This document shows, one piece after another, positions 38,090 through 51,751 of a stretch of DNA of 64,000 bases. The DNA comes from Sclerodactyla briareus. Its lineage: Eukaryota > Echinodermata > Holothuroidea > Dendrochirotida > Sclerodactylidae. Each line of letters starts with the position of its first letter. Positions within the stretch are counted from its first letter, which is position 1. The translations under genes were made by a program, and so were the position numbers. The notes under the pieces are model-generated. The model searched no databases, was not told the origin of the DNA, and was given only the letters and a program-made list of their open reading frames with translations. Location of the stretch: NCBI GenBank assembly GCA_026419785.1, contig JAODTK010005828.1, forward strand, positions 248,001 to 312,000, given 5' to 3'.

Positions 38090-39870
38090 CAGCCAATGAG
38101 CCATAGCAGGGACTGTGGACAGTAATTGCCAAGGGGGTTCACGGCAGTGTGTAACAATGCTGGCGGTTTGCTTCTGGGTGTTTGTTTGTGGTAAACAAGC
38201 AAAGGGATGTCAATTGTGCAACTGTTTTTCAAATTCGAATGAGAGCCAAGGTCTCAGACTCTCAGTGTCAGTCGACTCTCTCTGTAACAATGCAGGGTAA
38301 TCAACAGCTTTCTCTGACAGCTGAGAAGTGAGATTCAGATCACATAATTGGAGTTGATCCAGCAATTAGCTAGCCCCCATTCAGCAGATTGCGTGATAGG
38401 ATCGCATTTGCCCTCGGAGAGCCGTGTCTGTAATTCTATTTGTGGTTAAACAGCCGGTTGGAGTCAATATTATCGCTGGAAGGGTTTTAATTTACTCTGT
38501 AATGTTCCTGAGGAATTTTGTGTACTGGCCACAAGGGTGGTTTGATTTGAGGGCAAGTGAAGGTTTTTTTTTAAAAAAAGGGGCCCCACTAGCATAAGAA
38601 CAGACAGCTGAAGCAAAAAACACTTGCAGGATTAAACAGTGCCTGGAGTTAGCTAGAATAGTGGTTAGTAGTAGATAGTGTGTTGGACTTCATGTATTGT
38701 AATGGTGAGTTACTAGCTACATGTTTACCAATTGTACAATCCAGCCAATCCAAATTTTCGAAATATTGGTAAGATAGCAAAATACAACATTTTCATGAAC
38801 CTTCTTGATTTTTTGTTTTATGTAAGCTAGATAGAGAGATGGGTAGGGAGAGGGGGCGTGAGGGTTATTAACTGGGATTAAGTAAACACAGTAACAATGA
38901 AGTTCGAGCGATTCAATTACTATAGCGATAAGAACCCACGATAATCAAGTGTGACCGACGCTATTGCGTTTGTGGGCGAGTGATAATAATAACATCAATC
39001 GTCAGTGCCACCTTCAGCCTTTTAATGCATTAAAAAATAGTACAAGAGTGACTTGAATGAGGGGCAGTCTACATGGCGAAGTTGGGCAAATGCAGTCTGT
39101 TTTTGAAACATTATCTCAGTCTGTTATATATTTTATGTAGGAATCATGTAAAGATTTTTGCTTCGTAATGTGGGATTCAACTATATTCAACTCCACACTC
39201 CCGTTGATTTCAAGTGACAACAAAAAAATGGGGGGAGCACCGACAAAGTGTTTAATGCTCAGTAGAAATCTGTCAGTAGAATGGCCTACACATTATACAT
39301 ATTACCAGCAAATTTTCAGCTGCGAAAGGCGCTTAGAAAAGTCATGATGTGTCTCTCGGTCCGTCCGTCTGTCACATCTGTTCAATACTGTAACTTATCA
39401 ATCGTTCATGCAATCAGGTTGGAACTGGTAGTGCGGTGCAGCTCGTCGATGGTCAGGAGGGGTTGCGTTCTTGTTTGCGTTGGTGTGATTTGACGGTAAT
39501 AAAATCTAATTAATTACCCCAAATAATCTTCCACAGTAATTAATTCCCATTGAGCTGAATTCTCGCAGGGAGATTGGCCTTATTGCACTGTACATGCCTA
39601 CAGTAACACCCACACACAGAGTGGCTTTGTGGGCCACAGGTAACCTGTATCGCTCTTAAGTAGGTCGCCAGAGGAATGAATACATATGAATAGATCACAC
39701 AGATAAACAAAAACACCCGTCTGCCAATATGTGTGTTACTGAACAGAAACCAGTGTGAAAATCTGGAACAAACAGCGCTCTACTCTTGCACCTCAACAGC
39801 TATATTTGTTAAACATTCAAATAACACTGAAATGGAAACATTGGGTAGAATTATATATCCTACTAAGAGC
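38090..39870. other. Non-coding DNA, nothing recognised
   Basis: No exon, tandem repeat or element identified. A CGGTCCGTCCGTCTGTCAC word at 39358-39376 is of a type common in dispersed repeats. Confidence 0.4.
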
Positions 39871-40276
39871 AGAAATTGTGTATGTTCATAGTTTCTTGTT
39901 CAGAACTTTTTGTGGAGGGGGGGGGGGGTATTGAGTTTCAGAGAGGAAAGAAAAACACTGGGGCAACAGAAGTAAGTAGCTTAGCCTTCCGAATCAAGCG
40001 GGGATGGGGGCAAGACGATTTTGTTACGATTTGGACATTTCTTCCAGGGTTTTCCTCTGCTCACGGGTTCCTCGTACCTCACTCTACCCCCCATTATCTC
40101 AGCATTTGAGGGCCCAATTTTTCGTGTTGATTATCATTTCATTCCCAAGATCTACTGTGTCTTGTTTCCATCTGGTTGCTTCACCTCCATATCTTTGAGT
40201 CCTGTTTTTTAACTTCGTTTACCTGATTCCCCCCCAAACTTTTGTTAGGACCCCCTGTCCCCCTTTTTAGCTATGC

Positions 40277-40625
40277 CACTGACGGGGGAAATGAGCAAGT
40301 CAATGGAAACAATCAAAACTCGAGATTCAAGTTTTGGTTTCAGAGCAATAAAATCTACCTTTGCTGCCCCTCTTATTTCCCCAACCCCCCCCACCCCCTG
40401 TCATTTACCTAACCCCTCTTCCCCCCCGCCATCTCATTATCCATTCGGGTTGAACTAGGCCAAGCTCCAATTGCAAGATTTTAATACGTCCCCATATATT
40501 TATTGTACCGTTATCTTAGGCACTGGCACCAGGTATCCACTAATTCATGGCTCAAGAATCTCAAGATTAGGATCTTCACATGGGACAACCATATGAGTGA
40601 GAGAGAAGTGCATCATAAAAAGTTG
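40277..40625 (+). repeat. Duplicated segment G, copy 1
   Basis: GGGGGAAATGAGCAAGTCAA, TGCTGCCCC, CCATCTCATTATCCATT, TTAGGCACTGGCACCAG, AAGAATCTCAAGAT and CATATGAGTGAGAGAGAAG occur in this order. The same order recurs at 41612-41945, 1.33 kb downstream, in the same orientation. The preceding TTGAGTTTCAGAGAGGAAAG (39932) is duplicated as well. Confidence 0.85.
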
Positions 40626-41172
40626 CAAGTCGAACGTCCTTGATAGCTGAGGACGCAAAATTCCTTGTGGCGAAATGACACCCGCGTATGTCTTCACCAA
40701 TCCACATTTATCGTTTGTTCACATTAATTGACCCCCTTTATGACCATCTGGTCATAACTTTGGAATGGCTGGTGGAACGTGTCTACCACATTGGCCTAAT
40801 ATTGCCATCAGTGACCAGCACAAAGTACCCAACTAAATCATTCCTAAGCCTGTATAATAGCTATATATACCCAACAGAACCCAAAATGTAAAAACAAATC
40901 TCTTTCTGGCTCAACAGCCAACAATCTAGAGCGAGATGTGTTGAGAGACAAATCATTTCCCCCTGGACAATGGTTTTCATTGTCAACTAGGCTGCAGACC
41001 TGGACCTTCTGACAGATAAGATAAACACTGCTCTGCAGAGGGATTGAGTAATGTAAACAAACCTCTCTCACACTGTCACAGAGAGCTACTCAATGGAATG
41101 GAAATTGGGGTATTAATTGGATTTAATTAAAATCTAATAACACTATGCAAACATAACTGTAACTCAGCCTAG

Positions 41173-41430
41173 CCAGTGGCATGGCTTATCCACCCACCAA
41201 GTTTCAACCTTGATTGCAAGTACGGTTCAGAAGTTACGAATGCAACGTGAAAACAGAACGACGGAGGAAACAGAGAGACAGAAACGTAGAGCTTCCCACC
41301 GAGGCTAAAAAAATGGAAACTCAGCCAGCCAGTGGATGCTCATCCACCACCAAGTTTCAACCTAATCGCATGTACGGTTCAGAAGCAACGAATGAACGTG
41401 ACGAACGGAATGGCTACGAACGACGAACTA
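41173..41430 (+). repeat. Tandem unit of about 155 bp, two copies
   Basis: GCCAGTGG...CCACCAAGTTTCAACC...GTACGGTTCAGAAG...ACGAATG recurs about 155 bases apart (41173 and 41328). It lies between the two copies of segment G. Confidence 0.8.
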
Positions 41431-41587
41431 ACGGACGAATGAAGGAACAAGGACGAGAGACATGATGACTTGCCTAGAAGTGCTTACCCGAAGCTAAAAA
41501 CTAACAACAGATGAAGACAGGCTAGATCCCAAGAGCAGATATATGAGTGTGTTAGTTTTTATACAAACCTGCTTAGGAAAGGGGGGG

Positions 41588-41945
41588 GGTTGAGTTTCAG
41601 AGAAAAACACCTGGGGGAAATGAGCATGTCAATGGGAACATTGTGAGTAAGAAAATTGGTTTTCAGAAAAGGAGCTGAAACCTACTCCTGCTGCCCCCAT
41701 CTCATTCCCCCCCCCCCTCTTCCCCTGCCGCCCTCTCATTTCTCCATTCCTGAATAGGCCAATCTCTAATGCAGATTTGAACTGCAGTCCCCTTTATGTA
41801 TTATACAGTATATGCAGGCTTAGGCATTGGCACCAGACCACTTATTCATGGACCGCCAAGAATCTCAAGATAATGATCTCACATAGAGGACCACATCATA
41901 TGAGTGGGAGAGAGAGAGAGAAGGCGCATCATGAAACTAAACAGC
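41588..41945 (+). repeat. Duplicated segment G, copy 2
   Basis: Second copy of the 39.93-40.62 kb segment, starting from TTGAGTTTCAGAGAAAAACA. It differs by substitutions, C-run length and small indels, which argues against a recent assembly duplication. Confidence 0.85.
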
Positions 41946-41949
41946 AGAT

Positions 41950-42680
41950 GAGAAAGGCTGGGCGGATGTGACCTTAGTTTAGTCTACACACTGATCTACA
42001 GAGAGAGACGCCAGAGACACCGTTTATGAATATTCTAGGAATTATTTGTCATCTCCCTGGAGAGGGACCCACTGGATTATTCCAGGAATCAGTTTGATAG
42101 GTGCGACCCTCTGGATTCACCAGCAAGTTCACTGTAATGGAGAAGAGAGTAACGAGAACTTGATGTTGATCTCATTTTGGGAGGTAGAGTGAGTTGAGAG
42201 GGTAATATGCCCTCCACTCACGCCTGTGCTATATGTATGCATGTTGAGGATTTGGCTTATGGGTGAGGCTGGAAACTCAGACCTCACCTTTGTAGACGAC
42301 TTGATCTGGCAGTCTCTGACAGGATGCAGAGTACACCCACATTTAAATCAGATAATCACAGCTTTTCAGACAGTGTTGCAAGGAGTCACCACGCAGATCC
42401 TGTATTTTAAACAATGAAACACTTCTTGACGCTGGTTGATCTTGGTTAGCTCATGTACTCCTTGCGATGATGAGGAAGTAAGCATGACCAAATGGAGTAA
42501 TCTGATACTGGCAATGGAAACATGTTTGGGTGTTTTCTCCTGCTGGAAAATTGGGACGGGCATAGTGAACAATCGTCATCCCCACATATCATACAGGTGG
42601 GCATCCTGCGTGGCTAGATATAAGATATACAGGAGCTCACAGCCATAGCTTAAAAAACTGAGGATACACATCATTAAGGC
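41950..42680. other. Non-coding DNA, nothing recognised
   Basis: Overlapping short ORFs on both strands without domain character. Confidence 0.4.
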
Positions 42681-42684
42681 GTTC

Positions 42685-43064
42685 AAAGTTCAATTAAGCG
42701 TTTATTTCATGTCCTCCTCCCCAGCCACAAAGGCTACCTATGCTGTAATACTTAATCTATTATATTGACTGATATAAAAACAAACAATTATATAAAAACA
42801 AATCTGTTGAACGATAGTATAGGTCCAAAAATTTGTAATTTCGTGGAAATAGGTCCCTTGTGGCCGAAAGGAAATACATTTTGACGGCCAGCAGAAAATT
42901 TGGGGACTGAACACGTACCTTTCTCTCAAAAAAAGAAATGATTTGAGTACCTGTAATTTTGACTGAAGTTTTTCTTGTAGATGAGGTATTGAACAATGGC
43001 ATTCATTTTCAACATCACTAAAGCTTATTTTCTCGAATATTTCAAAGGCTGACTGATGGAACTT
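42685..43064 (+). mobile_element. Inverted-repeat element family B, copy 2 (full length)
   Basis: The left end AAAGTTCAATTAAGCGTTTA and the right end AAAGGCTGACTGATGGAACTT form imperfect inverted repeats. The interior shares TTTCATGTCCTCC, CCAGCCACAAAGGCTACC, AAATCTGTTGAACGATAGTA, GGTCCAAAAATTTGTAATTT, CTTGTAGATGAGGTATTGAA and TTATTTTCTCGAATATT with the 53-kb copy. It has no transposase frame. Confidence 0.85.
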
Positions 43065-43069
43065 AGATG

Positions 43070-44990
43070 CTTGTCAAGAGTCAATATCGGAGTGTTGTCT
43101 AGTATTCAGGGTTTCCAGTGGGTTTTGTGTCAGGGTAACACACATATTGCGGACGGGTGGTTTGTTACGGTGGTTTATGTGATGTATGTATGTATTTGAA
43201 CTCTAGCAAATTGCCTGCAGCAAGTCTGGTTAAGCCTCCACTGTTTGAAAAACCCCATATATTTTCATAGTGAAATGAAAGAGACGTCGAGTAGGATAAT
43301 ATTTTGCATTTGAAAATATAAAAATATCACTACATAATATTGTGAAAAATACCTTTCAGTAAGCATGAAAGATTTTTCAGTTTGCCATTAAGAGGAGAAA
43401 AGGTTGTCCGCCTCAGTTAAACAGTAATTTCATATTTGACAGAGGAACCATAACCTTTGTGGTATTCAAATTTACGTATATTGAGGGGGGCTGATAGTGT
43501 TAATCTACTGAAGGAGGTGAAGATCCTCTAACAGAGTCAACTAAAGCCTACATATCAGTATTTGCCTTACATTAGATATTCCCCATGACAGCCTTCAAAT
43601 CTTGTTTACTGGTCATGTGTATGATCACACAGCGGGTTACCATAGCAATGGCAATAGTGTCAACAGAGTACAGACCAATTATTGACAATTTTCAAGTGGG
43701 CTCCATGGGTACTCATCAACTGAGGTCAAAAGATTGACTGAAGTGCTGCACAAATTTTAATTCATCCAGTTTAATTATTTTCAGAGGCAAGTGACGCCTG
43801 CTGTTTGCCTGGTTGGTAAGATGTTTAGAAAAAAAGGGAGGAATAAATAAAAAGTAATAATGGCAGTTTTGCACTCAAGTGCTTCACTACTGTTCTGATC
43901 ATAGAATCCAGAAACAATCTACTAATTATTAGTTCCAGACTCTCCTGACGTGCTGTTGTGCTCTAGCTTCACAGGTCCCTGGGGGCTGGAGGACATCTGG
44001 GCAGAGTACTTGCCTTAACTGATGCAGGCACAATGATTCATGGAAAAGTGAAGGAACACAAATTAAAATGACCACTGCAGGATGAATTGTAAGAAAGCTC
44101 AAGGACGCTAACTGTACAGAAGAAATAAGTGTCAGTCCAAAACCCAACGTTTGTAGGACTTCCCTGTTACGAAGTATATCAATTCTGAGTTGGGACTAGG
44201 TTGTGTTGTACTCTAGCCTAACTCATAGTGAAGCTAAAATAAGCCATCATGCTGAGGAATCAGCATTCAGTATTCTACTGAGGATGAAAATAAATAACTA
44301 ATTATCATCAGGCAGGCAAGGTTCTACGACCTTGTTGATGATCTTCCAATCCGAATTAGCTCTAAAAATATTGCCTCGAATTCACCTGCTCAAAACTTAA
44401 GCACCTTTTCACTATTTTTCCCACTATTTCAATACATTTACGTATATAGGCCGACCAAATTCCTCACCATGTTCTGCCATAATATATATGGTGGGCATCA
44501 ACAATAGCCTGCTATCTGGGTCAGAAGCGTTTGGAAAAGCAAGCAATCAATGCACGTCTGCACTGTAGCAAAACAAATACTTGACATTTCCCTGTTGGTA
44601 GTAGACCGAGAGAGGTGACATAACTCCTTACAACACGACCTATCCGATCAATCTTGTTAATTCTGGCTGCTGTTTGTATCCCGATAGCTCTCTCCGCTGT
44701 GATGAATACATGGGTGTTCACCATGACAGGGGAAGAAAACTTGTCTAGCATGGGGGCAACAACTTGTTGAAAGTTGGTGGTGGGGAGGGGCAACCTGCAC
44801 AAGTTTGGATGTGGGGTCTGAAGCAGTATTGAGCTATTTTTCTAGCAATGTCTGGGCCAAACAAATTGTATATGGAGGCCCTATTGAAGCAAGGGGTTGA
44901 AACCCCTACCTACCACCCCCAGTGTCTGCACTCTTGTCTTCCAGGCAAAAACGGTCTGTTGTGACCGAATATAAACAGCAGGTATGCTAG
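43070..44990. other. Non-coding DNA, nothing recognised
   Basis: The 93-codon minus-strand frame at 44521-44802 (containing ARINKIDRIGRVVRSY) is the only protein-like stretch. I recognise no family and see no good splice sites. Confidence 0.35.
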
Positions 44991-45019
44991 GACTGAGCTA
45001 AGCGGGATGCATGCCACCA

Positions 45020-45105
45020 CCACCTCACCCCCCCCACTGTCCCCCCCCACCGTCCCCCCCCCCCACCGTCCCCCCCCCCCACCGTCCCTCCCCCTGGGAG
45101 CAATG
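45020..45105. repeat. C-rich tandem repeat CACCGTCCCCCCCC
   Basis: CCACYGTCCCCCC units are repeated about five times with growing C runs. The complement is strongly G-rich. Confidence 0.9.
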
Positions 45106-45426
45106 CTCCTGTCGTCTGAACACTAACAGCCGGTAGGCACAAGTAGGCTAAGACTGAGTTCCCTGATGAGGGGGCCAGAGTTCCCTGACGAGGGTCCGTT
45201 TTCCCGATGAAAGTTCAGCAGTATCGTTAGCCATAGTGCACCTCACCCCACCCTGTACAACAAAACCTTCATTTTATCATTTTCCACTTTTTTTTCCTCT
45301 TTCTTTCTCTCGCATTCGCTCAATTTTTTCCTCCTCCGCTCCCTGACACTCTCATTTTTTTTTCCCGACGGGGGGCCACTGCTCTCCACCGGGGGTGCCA
45401 TGCCCCCCCCGGCCATCACTGCCCAG

Positions 45427-45498
45427 GCCCCATCACTGGCGCGACCCCATTACTGGCGTGGCCCCATCGTTGGCGCGGCCCCATTGCTGGCGTCGCCC
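45427..45498. repeat. 17-bp tandem repeat, four copies
   Basis: CCCCATCACTGGCGCGA and three variants follow one another directly. The overlapping Pro/Arg/Trp-rich ORFs are by-products. Confidence 0.88.
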
Positions 45499-45499
45499 C

Positions 45500-46550
45500 T
45501 GCAGGACGATACCCCCACCCCCTACCTGGTGCTGTCTGCAGTGGGTGCCTTTTGTATTAAGGATCCAGCATTTACAATACAGTGCATATTTCAATGTTAA
45601 TCTGTCATATACTAAAGTGCATTTTCCCACAGCTATTAACAAAACATTCTTGGTGGGAGGGGGAATGGGGAGAGTTTAGGCCCAAGCCCCCACATGAAAT
45701 TCCTTTGGGAGAGGATATTGTGCTACAGTACTAAAACAATCATTGTGTGCAGTACAAAAACTTGTGAGGCTCCTATTTGTATTTGCAGCGCGAGGAGGCG
45801 GCTCAGATCTTTTCATTCAATATAGTAGGCTACAGTAATAGAGGATATTATCTATCCTCAGTCCAAAGAAATTCAGGTACAACTGAGCAGGCATGCATGA
45901 TTTATGCCAAGTTTTCAACAACAAAAAACAAAAGTTTTGTAGATTCCCATGAGACTTTTATGAGATGCTGCTATTGGACACTGGTAACGACTAATAGCTG
46001 GCTTTCATCTGCTAAATATATGCATCATGAAGCTTACTTTAATATAATCTGACAGGAACAAAACAATCACTGTCTAACCCACATCCCCATCAACATGGCC
46101 CGGCTTACTTGTAGATTTATGAGACTGCAGGGACCAATGTGTGTGCATAACCATACAAGATGTTGAAATCCAAAGTAATACTGTAGGTGGCAGACAAAGC
46201 TAGCTGGTAACGGCTTGTCTGGATGAGTTCTTGTAAAGGCAGTTAGGCACATAACATAGTCCACACCCATAGCTCAGCAAATACCTTGGAGTGCCCAATC
46301 TGGCACCAGTAGCGAGACTATTAACTAGCTTCCTTCTGCTTGAAATATGCACGTATTATATCATAAACAGTCAAATCTTTTCATCATAGGTTTGTGCATT
46401 TGGAAAGGAATTTATAACAAGTATTATTCCCTTTTCCTATGTTCAAGTCCAGGGAAGGGGGTAAACTGACCCCATTTTCACATTCTCAGGAATTTAGTGG
46501 AGTATTATCAACAAGGATCATGATGCTTTGATCTCCTGCACCAAGGCTTT
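45500..46550. other. Non-coding DNA, nothing recognised
   Basis: No exon, repeat or element recognised. Confidence 0.4.
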
Positions 46551-46553
46551 CAA

Positions 46554-46582
<29 letters not shown>
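46554..46582. repeat. Poly-G run (29)
   Basis: 29 uninterrupted G, a potential quadruplex former and a likely site of length error. Confidence 0.95.
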
Positions 46583-46585
<3 letters not shown>

Positions 46586-46754
46586 ACGGTATCTGCATGT
46601 GTTTACAATATGTGGAAGTAATATCAAAACAATTTCAAACATGGTGATCTTAATCAGAACGAAATGGAATGATGGACTGTGGGTGTTCTTTGTCTACTGG
46701 GGAACCACCCATTTTTTTTTTTTCTGTTATGATCTACTGTGCGGAGCAGAGAGC

Positions 46755-46915
46755 AGGGATGTAGTCCGAGGATGGCCAAGCCGAGGTCCGGACACATGTT
46801 GAGGTGTAAACTGTAGTATGGCGGTTCGAGCACCCCCCCCCCCCTAAACGAGGCCGAGGGCGGGCCAAGCCATGCAAATTTAGCCTCAAGGCCAGCCTCG
46901 ACACAACACTGCTAC
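46755..46915. repeat. GC-rich dispersed repeat family F, copy 2
   Basis: GGGATGTAGTCCGAGGATGG, GTATGGCGG, TAAACGAGGCCGAGG and GCCATGCAAATT appear in the order of the 30.0-30.25 kb copy. A C13 run interrupts it. Confidence 0.65.
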
Positions 46916-46919
46916 CTAG

Positions 46920-49900
46920 CTATTTGAGGTTTGTCAGGGGTGCAGACCTGGTCCCTGCACTCCTTTCTTAGCAGCGAATCCTTCAGCAAGTATAGGGAAT
47001 TTTAGGCTAATGCCTCATTGGAGGTACCTTAAAGTGGGGGGGTTCCCGGGGGACAGGGGTGATTTTAGCTGGGAGCCAGCTCCGTTTGGCACCCATGAGC
47101 TGTGAAAATGTCTAATACAGAATGGGGAAAACTACACATTACTTTCTCATCTCCTCTCAAAATGGAGCCTGGTCCCATTTTCACTAAAATCACCCTTGGT
47201 GGGGGGTAATCACAAACAGATTGCAACTTACAGATCGCCTACCCCTTGTTTGTCCCTGCTCACTCCTTGTGCGGAGTGCCCAGTGAGAAGGCAACAGGTA
47301 CTTTTTTTGTATTAAGTCTGGTATGACCAGATCAATTTTGCGTGTGTGACTCTGGTAGTAGATTTCGACTGTCTTTTGGCTATCAAGGTGCTATTGGTAG
47401 CATCAAAGGCAAATTCCAGCCAAATTAATTACTTATTTGTGTTATAATGTTTAAGAGAATGAAAAAATCATTCAAATATCACTTTGTTTCAGGTTTTATA
47501 GCATGTTCGGTTGGGAAGATATGGCTTCTTCAAGTTTCATATAATTGGTTGATTTTGGCAAACTGGCACCTTTTCTGATTTCCATTCTACCAATTATAAG
47601 GGAAAAGACATAACTCTTAGCGTTTTCTTCAAAATTGGTAGATAATGACGTCATCAAATGTTGCCATTTGCAAAATTGCCAACTACGCAGTGATAAATCA
47701 ATGATCTTTAAAAATTCCTAACTTTATAACCGAACATAGGCTAAGAACATGGAACAAAGTTGATTGGCATGATTTTCGATGCACGATCATATGACATTTG
47801 AATATTTTGGCTGCACTTCCCTTTAACTGTGTAGAGTTGCATGGTCTCTATGTGGACATGTACAAACACGTATTGAGAATGAAACAACCCCGCTATGAAC
47901 CTATAACGCTATGCATTTGTCATTATGCATTTGTCGATTGCATGACAAACCCCAACCCCCCCCCTCCCCATACCTTGGGCATGGTCAGTCAAGTTTGAGT
48001 CATTGTTGAACTCTAAGTGACTCACATGTATGTCACCATCCTTGAAGAGCATGGTCACAAAGCAGACTCTGGTGAGTCATTTTATTCAGATTATTTGAGG
48101 AATAATCTACACTGTATAAGTGACTTGAGGGGTGTGTCAATGTACAATAATTGTATGTCCCACCTCTGACAATGACTCACCCTGTCTGGGGTGTGTCATA
48201 CAATTGACAGCTATCTGCTCAACAGTCAATAATAGTACACTCAGTTCATGACAGACGCTCACTCCCAAAGGCTGAGGAATGTAGGTCAGTAATCAGGGCA
48301 GCAGTACGCTAGTGTGTTACTACATGGACTCTGGAAGCGCTCAGTGGGACGAGGATGAGAGATGGATTCACGGAGCTCTGTGATGATTTCAAGTAACATG
48401 TACTTCATGCAGAAATAATTACCCACAACTAAAATCAGGTGTACCGGAGAGCACTGCAGGCACTCAGTAACTATTATACAGCACGTCACTGATACCGCAA
48501 TTACAGCGAGCCGGGGTTATCAATGTAGTGGGCATGCACAGAAAACTTCTGAGGTAGGATGGGCAGAATTTGAAATCTCTTAATTGATATGGGGAAGGGT
48601 CCCCCTCCCAATTTGAAACTTGTTTCCTAATTAAATGGTGGCTCCTAGTGGCCAGTATATGTCTCTCATAATCAGTGACTCCCTCTTGTTACTTATTCTT
48701 TACTCTGTTGGACTGTTTTCCAAATTTCCCACGACTAGCTGAATTTACCTCAACTCTGTGCGGAGTGCTCTATGCATAGATGAGAGGCGTGGCGTGGGGG
48801 AGGGGGAGGTTAGGGGTCAGAACTCGTAGTTTCAAGTAGAAGTTTGCAGCTGTTATAGCAAATTATTTCAGCAGCATGTGCAGGGGCCCATAAAGTCTCA
48901 TTTTCCAATAGGGAGGGTGAGGCAATAAATGAAGGCACACTTGCCTTGGGTTCCGACCTCAAAACCCCATCCCCAAGACAAATCTTCGGTACGCTCCTGT
49001 GGGGGGACATGGCCCCCAACCCCCCCCCCCCCCATTTGCACACCCCACAGTTATCACCCATTTGCAATCTCACCCTTTGTTGTACTTTTCTATTCATCTT
49101 AATTTGTTTTATATTAGGTGTGGTTGATTTGCCCAGTTTTCACCATCAATAAATAATCTTTTCATTGGCCAATATTGCACCCCAATTACCCTAAAATGCA
49201 CCGTGATCATTTCTGGTGAACAAATCAATGCCAGAATTGATAAAATCCATTCTGAGTCATTATTACTGCTGAAGTGAGTAGCGTGGCTATGACTATTTCA
49301 TGACTCAATAACTTCCGCGGAATTAAACCGCCTGTGTTTCGCTGCCTCCGTGAATATGAAAAGTATTACTTTACTCAATCTACAAGGTTTCTCGCTGAAA
49401 CTGCGGCGCAAGTTTTTGCTCCATGGCATTAAACGAACCGTTGCTGTTTAGAGTACATAAATGCCAAAGCGAATGATCTTCGACATCCCTTTCACTGTGA
49501 AGTTCTCCCCTAGAACTGTCAGTTTGAAATAATCACGTGTATCACAGATGTCACACAGCAATTCAACATCCAAGGAATTAGGGCAGGGTTGGCAGCAGAA
49601 TTTTGTTGGTGGAAGAGGAGGCTTGTGTTAGATCAGAAGTTTGTAGGCCCGCTGGGTCAGTCTGTGATTATTTTAATTATTATGTAAATTCCTGCTTTAT
49701 TTAGGCAATGATGTGGGCTACATATTAGTTGGAATACTACTGACACTCGTCTGCATTTCATGTAAACAATTCATAACAGGGTAGAGGTTTGGGGATTATG
49801 GCTATCGCCCTCCCAGTGGTGCGACAAGATGCGCCCTTGAAACAACATCACTAGTGCTAAAAAATAAAAGAGCAGCGATTAGCTCCAAATTATGGGGGGG

Positions 49901-51740
49901 GGGGGCAAAACCCTGTTTCCCATGAAGTCATTAATTATTATTATTATCATTATTCATTTAATTGATTTATCAAATGTTAGGTAGCTGGTAATAGGCACTA
50001 GGCAGCACAGACCACAGTAGGCAGGCACAGGAATAACAGTACAGTAACAGAACAGTTCGTGATTCACCATAGTGCACATTCATACTGTGGGCATATTCAT
50101 CTCGGGGGGTGAGACACTCCCACACACCCCTAATTTATGCGCCTGCCTATACAATAGGCAATGCACACTCATGTATTTTCAATATTAACTAGCTGCGAGT
50201 CACTATGGTTGTATACAGACACCCTCTATAGCTATCTGTAGGCTATGTAATGTTAATTGGTGATTGAATCAGGTACCAGTGCCTTTGATCCCCAAACCCA
50301 AGCCGGCTGAACGCTGCGTGATCAGTCTCAGCACTAGCGTTAATGCAGAGATGTATTCCATACCAGGCGTGACGCAAGCCGCCAGGTAGTACAACTAATC
50401 TTCATAATCTTTGCTGGAGCTGGTGCTACAAGTGGAGACGGGTTAAGGGCTACACTGATTGCGGCGGCATGACGGTTGATCCCTGGTAGCCCCAGGCAAC
50501 CGGAGTGAAATCAACCAAGTACATGGAGTGTTGATGTAGGGATTGACGGAGCATCGCTCTGGCGTGGAGTTCGTCGAATTTGTTCAATAGGGCATTGATG
50601 GGGAAGATAAATATGTAAATAAAGAGTGGAACAGATTTAGTAATTAAAGGGAAACATCATAGTGATTCGCTGCTGCAGGATTGTCATATCATCAGGATGA
50701 ATAATAGGGTCCGTGACATTTGATTAATTTTATAATCAGTCAAGCTTCTTCTCCTACAACCAGAATGGATGATCATGAATGATCATGCAATATGATTTAG
50801 GCAGGGATGTGCTCACACTGGGCGGCAATGGGTGGTGGAACCCGGCACTCAAGACAAAATAGCCTAAATTACCCGGCACTACTTAGTGCTGTACCTGCTA
50901 GTAACTATCATATTGACACTTTACAGCTCCCCAACATACCTGTTAATCAATTTCCACCCGGCACTAAAAATTGCCTGGGCACATCCCCTGTATGCCAGTA
51001 CCTATCACTGACCAAAATATGGGATGTTTATGGATTTTATGTCTGTGTCTCGTTGAAGTGGGGGATCATGCAGTTTTGCGGGATAATTTCATTTCTCTTA
51101 TAATATATCACGTAACTTGGTTAGTGTTATCACTTAGTGTCCAATAACATTAGTTGTTCGGGATTGGAAGTGAAGGAAAAGGGTCTTTGGAGGGGCAGTA
51201 TAGTGGAAAGTGCACTTTTAGGAATGCATTTTTCATGTTTTCATTTCTAATTTCTCCTCCTTTTCCTTTTTTTTGCGCAATTCGCTCAATTTTCCCTTCT
51301 CCGCTCCCAGCCACCCCTCCATTTTTCCCCCGTTTAAATAACCATTATAAAAAATCTATGAACCTTTATTATTTCTGATGGTTTATTCAATCAATTTTAC
51401 TTCAAGTCACGCAAGCAATATGACCTTTGGTGCCCACTGAATCAATACATTTTTCTTCCAAGTATCCTTCAACTTTTGACAAGGGTGTGAAAATCCACTT
51501 AAGTGTCAGGGTAGTGTGTGTCTTAGAGCTCACAAGGGCGATACTTCCCATTGAGAGGAGGAAAAGCTTGTACGTGCTCCCGGATCACATATGTACCGAG
51601 CTTCGTCCTAATTTATTCCTCGACCTCGCACGGGAAGGCTATGCCTGGAGTGATGTTCCCATGGGATGGGGCATGACATTAGATATAGGTGTTATTCTGG
51701 TCGCATGTAAGCTGAGTTTCCTTCTTTCCTCCTAATGCAC
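46920..51740. other. 4.8 kb without recognised gene
   Basis: Contains C- or G-rich runs (near 47955, 49020 and 49894), a TTATTATTATTATCATTATT tract near 49934, and no repeat seen elsewhere in the window. The segment at 49310-49460 (CTTCCGCGGAATTAAACCGC and following) is less repetitive-looking and could be a conserved element, which is speculation. Two C/T-rich ORFs at 51.15-51.74 kb have no domain. Confidence 0.35.
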
Positions 51741-51751
51741 CGCCCACTTCC

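Noticed and set aside
51427..51735. Plus-strand ORF of 102 codons
   Set aside because: The composition is plausible but no family is recognised, no splice signals are convincing, and it abuts an inverted-repeat element.
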